Source: Rhizobium terrae
Lineage (GTDB): Bacteria > Pseudomonadota > Alphaproteobacteria > Rhizobiales > Rhizobiaceae
Reading direction: 5' to 3'
Length of the DNA stretch: 64,000 bases
Assembly (NCBI RefSeq): GCF_003425685.1
Contig: NZ_QJKM01000012.1
Coordinates: 1 to 64,000 of the forward strand
Below, piece by piece: positions 24,613 to 34,085 of this stretch; positions within the stretch are counted from its first letter, which is position 1; each line of letters starts with the position of its first letter. Below the pieces are notes generated by a model. That model did no database searches. It was not told the DNA's origin and was given only the letters and a program-made list of their open reading frames with translations. The position numbers and the translations under genes were made by a program.

Positions 24613-26610
24613 TCATATCGAGGTTTTCCTTCCGAACAGCCAGAGAAGGTAGGGACCGCCGATCAGCGCCGCGAAGAGGCCGACGGGGACCTGGTAGGGA
24701 TAAATGATGATCCGCGACAGCCAGTCGGCGACCATCAGCACGCCGGCGCCGATTAGAATTGCCGCGACGAGCTGATGATATGGCTTCTGGAAGCCGATCA
24801 GCCGGGCAAGATGCGGTGCGATCAAGCCCGTCAGGGACAATGGCCCAACCAGGAACGAGGAGATTGCCGTCATCAGCGCCGCGATAACGGCCAGCAGCAG
24901 CCGGGACGGCAGGACGCGCAGTCCGACGCTGCGGGAAAGGTTCGGTCCAAGCGGGAGGATCGAAAGCCAGCGCATCATCAGAAAAAGCGGCGCCGTCAGC
25001 ACGATCAGCGAGATCAATGCCGTCCAGGCTTCGAAGCTGCCGGCACGATTGGTGGAGCCGGAAATCCAAGTGAGCAAAATATAGCTGCGCATGTCGCCCT
25101 GAGCGAGAACCATGCTCACGATCGCCATGGAAAAGGCGCTGATCGCGATTCCGGCAAGCAGCAGTCTTTCACCTGAAAAAACTGAACGGGCGGCGATGGC
25201 GATCATGACCAGAAAGGCGGCGAGCGCCCCAAGCGCCATGCTGAACAGCATGACCGGCGGCGAGGGGAAGCCGAAGAGCATCAGCGCCATGGTCAAGCCC
25301 GCGCCGCCGCCGGTGGAGACGCCAAGAACCTCGGGACTGGCGATCGGATTGCCGGTGACGCGTTGCATAATGAAACCGGCAGCCCCCAGCATCGCGCCCG
25401 CACCACCCGCGGCAATGATGCGCGGCAGGCGAAAAGGCAGGAGATCAGTAAAAAGCGTACCGCCGGCAAGGTCCCAGCCGTCATCGGTGGGGCCGAGGAT
25501 CAGCACGACCGCCAAAACGAGGGTCAGCGAAAAGGCGAGCGTGGCCAATGCGGCGATGGGCCTGCGGAGATGCCGCAAGACAGCGTCGGCATTTGCCGTG
25601 ACATCCGAGAAACTGCGCACACCGGGCAGAAGGACAAGCAACAGAGGACCGCCCAGCAGAGCGGTGGCGGCGCCTGTCGGAACCAAATCCGAAAAGCCCG
25701 ATCCCAGCAGTTGCGTCAGGCAATCGGCAAGGAACAGGATCGCGGCTCCCGTCAGCGGCGCGGCCACGATCACATGCCCCGTCGTGCGGGCTCCACAAAG
25801 CCTGGCGATAGCGGGTGCCGCCAGGCCGACGAAGCCGATGATCCCGACCGTAGCGGTGACCGAGGCTGAAAGCCAGACTGCAAGGACGAGAATACCGAAC
25901 CGGGCCGAATGCAGTGCGACACCAAGGCTTCTGGCGCTGGAATCGTCGAGCGCCAGGACATTGAGCGGCCTCAAGAGCAGGAAAGCGACCGCACCACCGA
26001 TAGCAAGGCGAGGCGCCAGCGAAATTACGCCGTTCCAATCCTGCTGGTTGAGGGCGCCGGCACCCCATATATGGATGGACAGAGCATATTCGCCGCGCGC
26101 CAGCACCAAGGTGACGCTCAAGGATGCAGCGATCAGGCTGACGATCATGCCGGAAATCGCGATCGTGACGGGGTCGAGCCCGCGCCGCCAGCTCAGAGCC
26201 AGGACGATCGCAACGGCGATGAAGCCGCCGGCGAAGGCGACAAGCTCACGTGAGAAATCGGCAAGCAACGGCGAGAAACTCAAACCCAGCGTGAGTGCCA
26301 ATTGCGCGCCGGAAGCAATGCCGAGAGTGGACGCATCGGCAATCGGATTGCGCAATACGCGTTGCAGCAGAACACCCGCAAGGCCGAGTGCCGCGCCGCA
26401 AATCAACGCAATGGCCGCTCGCGGCATCAGACTGTTCCATAGCAGAACCGTATCGAGCACTTCAGCCGCTGCCACATCTCCGGGCACCCGCGGGCGGAGC
26501 ATCAAAAGCAGTGCGAAGGCTCCAGCACACGCGATGCCGAACAGGACCGCGGCAAGGAGCGATGTCCGCAGGCGTCGCATGGGCATCGGAAGATTAACCA
26601 TTGCGGACAC
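24613..26610 (-). CDS. fhuB: Fused siderophore permease (FhuB type)
   Basis: A 665-residue inner-membrane permease with two FecCD halves in one chain, as in FhuB. Each half carries the conserved ATPase-coupling and glycine-rich segments: LGLAGVLLQRVLRNPIADASTLGI in the first and LGAAGFIMQRVTGNPIASPEVLGV in the second. About 20 hydrophobic helices are expected. A GTG start at 26610 has AAGGA upstream and overlaps the binding-protein stop by 17 bp; an ATG three codons later is the alternative. It imports an Fe(III)-hydroxamate-like siderophore or vitamin B12-like ligand; the ligand is not identified. Confidence 0.92.
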   Translation of the reverse strand: MSAMVNLPMPMRRLRTSLLAAVLFGIACAGAFALLLMLRPRVPGDVAAAEVLDTVLLWNSLMPRAAIALICGAALGLAGVLLQRVLRNPIADASTLGIASGAQLALTLGLSFSPLLADFSRELVAFAGGFIAVAIVLALSWRRGLDPVTIAISGMIVSLIAASLSVTLVLARGEYALSIHIWGAGALNQQDWNGVISLAPRLAIGGAVAFLLLRPLNVLALDDSSARSLGVALHSARFGILVLAVWLSASVTATVGIIGFVGLAAPAIARLCGARTTGHVIVAAPLTGAAILFLADCLTQLLGSGFSDLVPTGAATALLGGPLLLVLLPGVRSFSDVTANADAVLRHLRRPIAALATLAFSLTLVLAVVLILGPTDDGWDLAGGTLFTDLLPFRLPRIIAAGGAGAMLGAAGFIMQRVTGNPIASPEVLGVSTGGGAGLTMALMLFGFPSPPVMLFSMALGALAAFLVMIAIAARSVFSGERLLLAGIAISAFSMAIVSMVLAQGDMRSYILLTWISGSTNRAGSFEAWTALISLIVLTAPLFLMMRWLSILPLGPNLSRSVGLRVLPSRLLLAVIAALMTAISSFLVGPLSLTGLIAPHLARLIGFQKPYHQLVAAILIGAGVLMVADWLSRIIIYPYQVPVGLFAALIGGPYLLWLFGRKTSI

Positions 26611-27478
26611 GGATCAATCCTTCCGCCAGAAAGTCGGCAAAACGGCTCGCTGCCGGCAGCGCGCCGTAGGGATTGATCGAGCCGATCGTCACCACCCGGT
26701 CTTCCCGCACGGCCGGCAGGGCCTTCCAGAAAGCGCTGCCGGTCAGGGCCCGATAGGCATCGGCGGGATGCGGCGGGATGAGAACGATCCAGGCGTCCGG
26801 CATGGAGGCGAGAGTCTCGATGCCCACCGGAGCCGTGGCCGAATAGCTGGTCGCACCGGTCCAGGCATTGGCAAGGCCGACGCGGTTCAACACTTCGCCG
26901 AACATGCTATCGGAACCGAAGACGCGATAGTGACGCGCATCGCCGAGGTTGATCGGCAAGACGGGCCGGCGGTCACTCTCGGCAAACCGCAGTCTATAGC
27001 GATCGAGGCGCACCGAAAGATCCTCGATGAGCCTGCGGCCGGCAGGAAGCCGCAATCGCTCACCAATTGCAAGCGTTACCCGTTCTGCAAGCGCGTAGGG
27101 GCTTTCGCCGAGTTTGTAGATCGCGTGGCTTTCGACCGGGGCGATACGGCCCATCAAATCATCGGCCCAGGTGTAGAAATTCGAGTTGAAAATCAGGTTC
27201 GGGCGGGAAAAGCGCAGTGCCTCGAAATTCGGCGTTCCGCGCAGACCGAGATCCACGGTGGTTTCAGGAACTTCAGGCTTCACTGCGATCTGGGCGAACT
27301 GTCTAAGCTCGGTGGCAGCCACCACATTGGCGCCGATGGCGAGCAAAGTTTCCAGCAGCGCCCAATCGAGCGTCGCAACCCGCGGAGCCGTCGCCTGCGC
27401 CCGGACGCTTGTCGCGGCAAACAGAGCAGCGGTGCCGGAAAGCATGGTCCTGCGGGTAAGCTGCGGCACTCCGGACAT
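26594..27478 (-). CDS. fhuD: Siderophore-binding protein (FhuD type)
   Basis: A 294-residue periplasmic binding protein. The N-terminus has a twin-arginine signal (LTRRTMLSG, hydrophobic stretch, cleavage near VRAQA). The mature part shows RVATLDWALLETLLAIGANVVAATE, RPNLIFNS and a lone-helix architecture typical of type III binding proteins for siderophores. The start at 27478 is preferred over an upstream TTG because the Tat signal then sits correctly, although AGGAG is only two bases away. Operon order is receptor, FhuD, FhuB on the minus strand; the ATPase is missing here and is probably the gene at 43.4 kb. Confidence 0.88.
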   Translation of the reverse strand: MSGVPQLTRRTMLSGTAALFAATSVRAQATAPRVATLDWALLETLLAIGANVVAATELRQFAQIAVKPEVPETTVDLGLRGTPNFEALRFSRPNLIFNSNFYTWADDLMGRIAPVESHAIYKLGESPYALAERVTLAIGERLRLPAGRRLIEDLSVRLDRYRLRFAESDRRPVLPINLGDARHYRVFGSDSMFGEVLNRVGLANAWTGATSYSATAPVGIETLASMPDAWIVLIPPHPADAYRALTGSAFWKALPAVREDRVVTIGSINPYGALPAASRFADFLAEGLIRVRNG

Positions 27479-27491
27479 GTCTCCTGTTGCA

Positions 27492-27516
27492 CAGGAAAGC
27501 CCAAAGGGCTCTCCTG
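27492..27516 (-). other. Hairpin between receptor and binding-protein genes
   Basis: Inverted repeat CAGGAAAGCCC-AAA-GGGCTCTCCTG (11 bp, one mismatch). No T-run; probably an mRNA-processing or attenuation structure that lets the receptor be made in excess. Confidence 0.5.
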
Positions 27517-27538
27517 GATTTTGCCTCAAGCTGCCGTC

Positions 27539-29761
27539 TTACCAGGCTTTGCTGAGCTTGAAAGTGAATGTGCGGGCATCGCCGTATCCGCAGGTCGCCG
27601 ATCCGCCGCAACCCTTGACATATTCCTTGTCGAAGACATTGCTGACGTTGAGTGAGCCTTCCCAGCCATCCTTCCTGTAGCGGATGGCCGCATCGAATAC
27701 TGCAGCACCGGGAACCTTCAGCGCATTCAAACGATCAGCATAGCTCTCACCCTGGTAGCGCACGCCGCCACCAAGGCTCAACCCTTCAAGAGGACCTTGC
27801 ATGACCGAATAGTCGAGCCATAGCGAAGCCTGGGTGTCCGGCACGAGATAGGGCTTCTTGCCCACATAGGCGGCAACGATGTCATCCTTGACTTCGAGAT
27901 CGGTATAGCTGAACGATCCGAGGATCTTCCAGTTCTCGTCCAGGTTGACCTTGGTTTCCAGCTCGATGCCAAGGGATTCGACCTCTCCGATCTGACTCGA
28001 CAGGAATAGAGGAGCACCGGTGCTGACCGCAACATTGCGCTTGGTCAGCTGGAACAACGATGCGGTGAACGTGCCGTCGATGAAGGTCGGCTCGTATTTC
28101 AGGCCGATCTCGTATTGCTCGCCCTCTTCCGGTTTGTTGTACGGTGTCGCGCTGACGACGACGGTCGGGTTGAAGAAGGTCCCGACGCTTGCGTAGGGGG
28201 TCAGGCCATTGTCGAACTCGTAAGCCAAACCGATACGCCCGCTCAAAGCGCCTTTATCGTAACTGTAGCTGAACGAGGTCGCACTATAGGCCGTCGGCCG
28301 ATTGTCGGTATCCGTGTGGACGAAGTCGTAGCGGCCATTGAGCGTTACCAGCCATCCATCGCCGAAACGAAGCTGGTCCTGCGCATAAATGCCGACCTGC
28401 TGTTGTGTGACGAGCTGGTTGCTATAGACCAAGTTGGCCGGCTGCACGGCGCCGTAGACGGGATTGGTGGCGCTGATCGGCGTCCCAGGGGACGACGCCT
28501 GAAGATTATCAAGCTGATAATATTTGTAATCGAACCCGACCATCAGGTCGTGGCTCACCGGACCGGTATCGAATTCACCTTCGAGGCGGTTGTCGGTCGC
28601 AAACGTATGAACCTTCGACGTTGCCTCGAAACCAAGCCGGTGAAGCTGGAAATCCGGCGTCTGCGGCGTATCGTAGGAGCCATAGATATCCAGCGGGTCG
28701 GCGCCCTGATAGCCGTAGAGATAAGGGCCTTCCTCATGCTTGTAGAGATGGCCGTAACGGACGTTCTGCGAAAACTTCCAATTGCTTGTAAACTCGTGCT
28801 CGAATTCGTAGCCGATCATCTGCTGGGCATATTCGCCTTCGTCGATGGAAGGCTCGCCATAAAACGCATCCCGGTCGATCTTGCCGAAAGGCGCATCGAC
28901 GACGGTACCGACATAGGGGAAGAAACCGTTGCCGACATGCACTTGGTCGAGACCGGAAACGAAACCCCAGACCGTGAATTTCGTCCCTTCATCCGGCGAA
29001 ACCGTCAGCTGCGGCATGATGAACCCGCGCAGGTCGTGCGAGTAGTCCGAGTAGTTGTCCCCGCCGGCGATCTTTCCGGTCAGGCGATAGCTCATCGTGT
29101 CGCTGTTGCCGATCTTATCGGAGATGTCGAAGCCCCCAAAGGCATTGCCGTTACTGTTGATCCCGGTTTCCGTATAATAAAAAGGCTCGTCGGTCGGGCG
29201 CTTGCGTACATAGTTGACAATGCCGCCGGCATTGCCGCCACCATAAAGAACCGACGAGGGACCTTTCAGCACATCGACACGTTCCAGCATGAAGGGATCG
29301 AGCTGAAATCCGCCGAAGCCGTAAGCGAAAAGATTGAGGCCGTCGAAGAACGCGCCGGTTTGCGTCGCGTCGAAACCGCGAATGTAGATCCAGTCGGTAT
29401 CTGCATCGGTGCCAAAGGGCTCGGCCGTCACGCCCGGAGTATAACGCAGGGCTTCGTCGATCTTGTTAACGACGCCGCGGTCGTTCATCTCCTGCTTGCC
29501 GACGACCGAAACTGCCTGCGGAATCTCATTCAACGGCGTATCGGTCTTTGAACCGGCGTTGGATTTTTTGGCGACATAACCTTTGACCGGCCCTGTCGCC
29601 GGTTCCCCTTCGCCTTGCAGCACGATCGGCGCCAAAGTCGTATCGGCGTTCTGCGCCTGCGCCGACCAGCCCGCGCAAATGCCGATGATCGCGACACTCG
29701 CGCCTAGTCCACACCTTGCAGCTCTCGTCCTGGCTCCAAGCGCTCCCTTCCGTTTCGTCAT
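27539..29761 (-). CDS. TonB-dependent siderophore receptor
   Basis: A 740-residue outer-membrane receptor. A signal sequence (residues 1-36, AQAQ) is followed by the plug domain with LNEIPQAVSVVGKQEMNDRG, LRYTPGVTAE, DWIYIRGFDATQ, LERVDVLKGPSSVLYGGGNAGGIVNYVRKRP and then the 22-strand barrel ending in an aromatic residue (KLSKAW). The late KEYVKGCGGSATCGYGDART loop with two cysteines is typical of FhuA/FoxA-type hydroxamate receptors. It heads the uptake operon and is next to a divergent-side AraC regulator. The promoter region (29762-29924) has TTGAGT near an inverted GAGT/ACTC pattern. Confidence 0.93.
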   Translation of the reverse strand: MTKRKGALGARTRAARCGLGASVAIIGICAGWSAQAQNADTTLAPIVLQGEGEPATGPVKGYVAKKSNAGSKTDTPLNEIPQAVSVVGKQEMNDRGVVNKIDEALRYTPGVTAEPFGTDADTDWIYIRGFDATQTGAFFDGLNLFAYGFGGFQLDPFMLERVDVLKGPSSVLYGGGNAGGIVNYVRKRPTDEPFYYTETGINSNGNAFGGFDISDKIGNSDTMSYRLTGKIAGGDNYSDYSHDLRGFIMPQLTVSPDEGTKFTVWGFVSGLDQVHVGNGFFPYVGTVVDAPFGKIDRDAFYGEPSIDEGEYAQQMIGYEFEHEFTSNWKFSQNVRYGHLYKHEEGPYLYGYQGADPLDIYGSYDTPQTPDFQLHRLGFEATSKVHTFATDNRLEGEFDTGPVSHDLMVGFDYKYYQLDNLQASSPGTPISATNPVYGAVQPANLVYSNQLVTQQQVGIYAQDQLRFGDGWLVTLNGRYDFVHTDTDNRPTAYSATSFSYSYDKGALSGRIGLAYEFDNGLTPYASVGTFFNPTVVVSATPYNKPEEGEQYEIGLKYEPTFIDGTFTASLFQLTKRNVAVSTGAPLFLSSQIGEVESLGIELETKVNLDENWKILGSFSYTDLEVKDDIVAAYVGKKPYLVPDTQASLWLDYSVMQGPLEGLSLGGGVRYQGESYADRLNALKVPGAAVFDAAIRYRKDGWEGSLNVSNVFDKEYVKGCGGSATCGYGDARTFTFKLSKAW

Positions 29762-29924
29762 CTCTGACCCCCACTCGTCCTACCTGACATAACCGCCCCT
29801 TGGATGCGGCATCACAATAAGATGAGTAGTTAACTCAATTTTATTCCCTGGGATTGGCCCGATCAATCGCAATTGAACGATTTTGGGCAAATTTCACTAC
29901 TGCGAGCGAATCTTTACAGAAGCC

Positions 29925-30809
29925 TCAAGCCTGTCTGGCCTTTCTCCACCGGGCCGGTGTCGTGCCGACGTGTTTGCGGAACACGCGCGTGAAATGCGCC
30001 TGGTCGGAAAATCCCGTTTCGGCGGCAACGGACGTCAGCGGTTGATTATTGGACAGCAGCAATTCCCTGGCCCGCTCCAGCCGCGCATTCATCTGCCATT
30101 CGTGCGGCGCCATACCGGTAGACGCCTTGAACGAATGGCTGAAGTGGGATTGTGAAAGGCCGGTCAGATCCGCCAGTTCCTGCAAACGGATATTGCGCAT
30201 GCAGTTCTCGGTGATGAAATCGGTCGCGCGCTTCAGCTGCCAACTGGCGAGCGCACCGCGCTTGCGGGCAGGCATCTTCATCATCTTGAGGACGTCGATG
30301 ACGAGAGCCAGTGCCAGACCATCCCCATAGAGATCGTGCAATGGATCGGGATTGGCGATCTCCGCGGCGATCAGATCCGCGAGCGCCATGACACGCTGGT
30401 CGAAGAACAGAAGCTGCGGATCCTTCAGCTTCTTCGGATCGATGTCCTCCATTAGCCGGCGGCTGACGATATCCGCGTCGAAATGAATATCCAGATGGCG
30501 CACATACTGCACCTCGGTGATATCCACCCAGAGGTCCATATTGGCTGGAATGTAGGAGATCGGGCTCTCCCGGCTGTCCTGTGCCGCACCGCGCCCCTTC
30601 GGAGAGAGCTTGACGTTCGGGCGGCCTTTGCCCCGTTGGTCGAGAAGGATGAAGAGGCGCGGATCGCGCGCGAGATAGTGGCCGCCTGCATAAGAGGCGC
30701 ATTCCACATCCCATAGGTCGGCGGTGATGCCGTTCCATTGACGGCGCCGCAGCCCTCCGATGACCGAGAAGCCTTCGATACTGTTCTGCATCCGCGGCTG
30801 AAATGTCAT
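29925..30809 (-). CDS. AraC-family regulator of the siderophore locus
   Basis: A 294-residue regulator with an N-terminal sensing domain and a C-terminal AraC pair of helix-turn-helix motifs (ATDFITENCMRNIRLQELADLTGLSQSHFSHSFK and LLSNNQPLTSVAAETGFSDQAHFTRVFRKHVG). AraC proteins beside siderophore receptors (PchR-like) commonly activate receptor genes when the ferric siderophore is present. It lies upstream of the receptor on the same strand with a 163-bp gap. AAGGTGA precedes the ATG. Confidence 0.9.
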   Translation of the reverse strand: MTFQPRMQNSIEGFSVIGGLRRRQWNGITADLWDVECASYAGGHYLARDPRLFILLDQRGKGRPNVKLSPKGRGAAQDSRESPISYIPANMDLWVDITEVQYVRHLDIHFDADIVSRRLMEDIDPKKLKDPQLLFFDQRVMALADLIAAEIANPDPLHDLYGDGLALALVIDVLKMMKMPARKRGALASWQLKRATDFITENCMRNIRLQELADLTGLSQSHFSHSFKASTGMAPHEWQMNARLERARELLLSNNQPLTSVAAETGFSDQAHFTRVFRKHVGTTPARWRKARQA

Positions 30810-31011
30810 GCGGTCACCTTGCCATAAACTTGCGTTCTTTTATCAAGTTTACGACAAATCAGCAATGCGGATGTCACACCTCCGTGTCATCGACACCTGG
30901 AAATACGGCCGTTGAGTGCGCTTCCGCACCAGAACGCTCGACCGTTGGACCGTTCCCACCATCACATCCTTGTTTTCGCCGAGCGCGTCTTGCTGGCCGA
31001 ACCATGCGGCT

Positions 31012-32568
31012 TCAGCCTTGCTTCGGCTCTCCCGGGATCAGTTTTTCGAGGTTCATCCCCACGGCATCGCCAAGTTTTTTCATCGTCGGAAGAGCAACGG
31101 CCATATCGAGGATCGCACCGACGGTCTGGTCGACCGGCGAGGGCGCGCGCTCGGTGACATCTCCGACCCGGCCGAGACCGGTAATGTGATTGATCGAAAT
31201 GCCTTTGATCTTTTCCGCGGGCTTGACCATTTCGCCAATGATCGCCGGCAGGGCGGCAAGCCGCGCCTTTTCGAGTTCCATGGCGGCAAGCTCCGGCGAA
31301 CGGCTGTTTTCGGCCTCGATCCGGGCGGCCTCTCCATCAGCCTCCGCCTTTTTCTGGATGCGCAGTGTTTCGGCCTCTTCGCGTTTGATCAACCCGCGCG
31401 TCTTGGCAGCGATCTGGTCGCTTTCGGAGGTGATGCGAATGCGGGTGGCCTGGGCCTCGGCTTCCTGCTCGGCCGCCATCAGAGCGAGCTGCTTGCGGCG
31501 CTCGGCTTCGGCCATCTGTCGCAGGGTCGAAAGGTCTTCCTCTGCCTTGATCACCGCGGCGCGAGCCTCGGTCGCTTCCGCTTTAGCGCGGCTTTCCTCT
31601 TGGCTTTTCGCGGCGATCTGGATGGCGCGGTCCTGTTCGGCGATTTCGAGCGCGCGCGACTGTAGGATTTCCGCTTCCCGGATAATCTGTTCGCGGGCAA
31701 GCGAGGCAGTCTGGATGGCGCGCTCCATCTCGATGCGGGCCTGCGCGGCGGCCGCTTCCGCCTCTGCCTTGCGACGGGCGACTTCGGTCAGTTGTTGGGC
31801 AAGCAGAAGCTCGATTTCCTGGGTCTGCTGGATTTCGGCGCGGCGCTGTTCAAGCTCGATATCGAGCTTGCGGCGGTTCGATTCCACCTCGGCACGGCGC
31901 ACAGCGACCTGGCTTTCACCCTCGATCTCGGCGCGTTCCTTCTTCGACTTCGCTATGACCTCGGCGAGCTTGCGCATGCCGACCGCGTTGAAGGCATTGT
32001 TCTCGTCGAGCGCCGAGAACGGCGTCTGATCGAGAGAGGTAAGCGATACGCTGTCCAGTTGCAGGCCGTATTTCACCAAGGTGCCTGCGAGTGCTTCATG
32101 CACCTGACGGACGAATTCGCCACGGTTTTCATGTAGCTCGTCCATGGTCATCTGTGCCGCGACGGCGCGAAGCGCATCCACCATCATCCCGTCGATCAGT
32201 GATTTGAGCTGATCCGGCTGAAACGTACGCCGACCAAGCGTCTGCGCAGCACGCACCACGGCCGCCTCTTCCGGCACGACGGAAGTGTAGAACTCCGCGC
32301 CGACATCGATGCGCATGCGATCCTTGGTGATCAGCGCGTGGTCGCCGGTGCGGGCGACATCCATGCGGATCGTCTGCATGTTCACGCGGCTGACCTCGTG
32401 GAAATAAGGGATAGCCAGCGTGCCGCCCTCGATCACCACCTTGCGGCCGCCGATGCCGGTGCGCACCAGGCTCACCTCGTTCGTCGCACGTTCGAAGAAC
32501 CACGCAGCCAGCACGATCAGCACCGCCGCAAGGATGAGAAGGATGATGAACCAGCCCAAGGCGCTCAT
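31012..32568 (-). CDS. Flotillin-like SPFH/band-7 protein
   Basis: A 518-residue flotillin: one N-terminal membrane helix (residues 4-24), an SPFH domain (about 25-190, FERATNEVSLVRTGIGGRKVVIEGG and SLTSLDQTPFSALDENNAFNAVG), then a long alanine/glutamate-rich coiled coil (about 205-430) with EA-repeats and a C-terminal GEMVKPAEKIKGISINHI segment. Flotillins form oligomeric scaffolds in membrane microdomains. Here it is the last gene of an eight-gene operon, 22 bp after an aldehyde dehydrogenase, an unusual partner. No NfeD-like companion is encoded beside it, unlike most bacterial flotillin loci. AAAGGAAAAG precedes the ATG. Confidence 0.92.
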   Translation of the reverse strand: MSALGWFIILLILAAVLIVLAAWFFERATNEVSLVRTGIGGRKVVIEGGTLAIPYFHEVSRVNMQTIRMDVARTGDHALITKDRMRIDVGAEFYTSVVPEEAAVVRAAQTLGRRTFQPDQLKSLIDGMMVDALRAVAAQMTMDELHENRGEFVRQVHEALAGTLVKYGLQLDSVSLTSLDQTPFSALDENNAFNAVGMRKLAEVIAKSKKERAEIEGESQVAVRRAEVESNRRKLDIELEQRRAEIQQTQEIELLLAQQLTEVARRKAEAEAAAAQARIEMERAIQTASLAREQIIREAEILQSRALEIAEQDRAIQIAAKSQEESRAKAEATEARAAVIKAEEDLSTLRQMAEAERRKQLALMAAEQEAEAQATRIRITSESDQIAAKTRGLIKREEAETLRIQKKAEADGEAARIEAENSRSPELAAMELEKARLAALPAIIGEMVKPAEKIKGISINHITGLGRVGDVTERAPSPVDQTVGAILDMAVALPTMKKLGDAVGMNLEKLIPGEPKQG

Positions 32569-32590
32569 TGTCTTTTCCTTTCAGTATCGG

Positions 32591-34072
32591 TCAGAACTGC
32601 GGCGGGAAGTGACGGCCGCCGCGATCGAGCGTGATCCAGCGAAGTTCGGTGAAGGCATCCAACGACCAGCGGCCGCCGTAACGGCCGACGCCGCTCGCCT
32701 TGGTACCGCCAAACGGCACATGCGGTTCATCGTTGATGTTCTGACAGTTGACGTGGCAGATGCCGGTTTCCAGCCGCTCGGCCATCCGCAGCGCGCGGGC
32801 CTCGTCGCGAGACCATACGGCGGCGGTGAGGCCGTATTCGGTGTCGTTGTTGAGCGCCACCGCCTCGTTCTCGTCGCGGAACGGACAGACGACGACGACG
32901 GGGCCGAAAGTCTCGTCATGCCAGATGTTCATCGAGCTGTTGACGTTCGCAAGCACGGTCGGCTCGACGAAATTGTCCCAGGCGCGGCCGCCGAGTTCGA
33001 CGGTGGCGCCCTTGGCGACCGCATCATCGATCAGCGCCTTGACACGCAATGCCTGGCGGTTGTTGACCAACGGACCGATGACATTCGACGGATCGTTGGT
33101 GTGGCCGGTCTTCAGCTTGCGGGCGCGGGCGAGGAAGCGCTCCATGAAGGGCGCATAGACCTTCTCGTGAACCAGGAGTTTCTCTGTCGACATGCAGACC
33201 TGCCCCTGATGCATGAAACTGCCGAAATTCGCCGCGCGCGCGGCGGCATCGAGATCGGCGTCCTCGAGCAGGATCATCGAATCCTTGCCGCCGAGCTCGA
33301 CGCAGACCTTCTTCAGGTATGCGCCGCATTTCGCCGCGATATGGCGGCCGACAGCGGTCGAGCCGGTGAAGCTGATCGCCTTGACCTTCGGATTGCCGAT
33401 CATCTCGTCGCCGACGGCGCCGACGCTTTCGCGCGAGCAAGTGACCACGTTGAAGACGCCGGCCGGCACGCCTGCCTCTTCCAGAACTTCCGCGAAATAA
33501 AGTCCGCCGGAATAGGGCGTGTCTTCGGAGGGCTTGAGCACGATCGTGTTGCCGACGGCAAGCGCTGCGGCAAAGCCGCGCGAGGTCAGAATGCCCGGCA
33601 TGTTCCAGGGGCTGATGACGCCGACGACGCCGAGCGGGAAACGGGTCGCCATCATGAACTTGTGGTGTTCGGAAGGCAGCACGTCGCCGATTGACTGGTA
33701 GCAGAGCGCCGCGGCGGAGCGGAAGACTTCCGCGACATAACCCGCCTCGAACAGGCCCTTGCCCTTCCAGCCGCCGCCTTCGGCCATGGCCGCGTTGCAG
33801 AAATCGGCTTTGCGGCGATCCCAGACATCGGCGATCTTCAAAAGGAGATGCGCGCGCTCATGGAAGGCGCGGCCGGACCATTCGCCGAAGGCCGCCTGCG
33901 CGGCATCGATCGCCCGGCGCATGTCAGCGGCGGAACCATCGGGAATACGGGCGTAGAGGCTGTTGTCCGAGGGGTTCAGATCCTCGAAGGTGCGGACGGC
34001 GGGAACCCATTGCCCGCCGATATACATGCCCTTGACCGAAGGCGCGGTGTTGTTGGCGACGATATCAAGCAT
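32591..34072 (-). CDS. NAD(P)-dependent aldehyde dehydrogenase (aromatic-aldehyde type)
   Basis: A 493-residue aldehyde dehydrogenase. Seen are the cofactor fold with WNMPGIL and KPSEDTPYSG, FTGSTAVGRHIA, the catalytic glutamate in VCVELGGKDSMILL and the nucleophilic cysteine in NFGSFMHQGQVCMSTEKLLV; the C-terminal PFGGTKASGVGRYGG is typical. The sequence style is close to vanillin/benzaldehyde/salicylaldehyde dehydrogenases (inference). The start at 34072 has AAGGAGACC upstream. It lies 13 bp after the tailed LivF gene and 22 bp before the flotillin. Confidence 0.9.
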   Translation of the reverse strand: MLDIVANNTAPSVKGMYIGGQWVPAVRTFEDLNPSDNSLYARIPDGSAADMRRAIDAAQAAFGEWSGRAFHERAHLLLKIADVWDRRKADFCNAAMAEGGGWKGKGLFEAGYVAEVFRSAAALCYQSIGDVLPSEHHKFMMATRFPLGVVGVISPWNMPGILTSRGFAAALAVGNTIVLKPSEDTPYSGGLYFAEVLEEAGVPAGVFNVVTCSRESVGAVGDEMIGNPKVKAISFTGSTAVGRHIAAKCGAYLKKVCVELGGKDSMILLEDADLDAAARAANFGSFMHQGQVCMSTEKLLVHEKVYAPFMERFLARARKLKTGHTNDPSNVIGPLVNNRQALRVKALIDDAVAKGATVELGGRAWDNFVEPTVLANVNSSMNIWHDETFGPVVVVCPFRDENEAVALNNDTEYGLTAAVWSRDEARALRMAERLETGICHVNCQNINDEPHVPFGGTKASGVGRYGGRWSLDAFTELRWITLDRGGRHFPPQF

Positions 34073-34085
34073 GATCGGTCTCCTT

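Noticed and set aside
25112-27655. 847-codon plus-strand frame opposite the siderophore permease and binding protein
   Set aside because: Arg/Ala/Ser/Pro-rich nonsense composition with no motif; antisense shadow.
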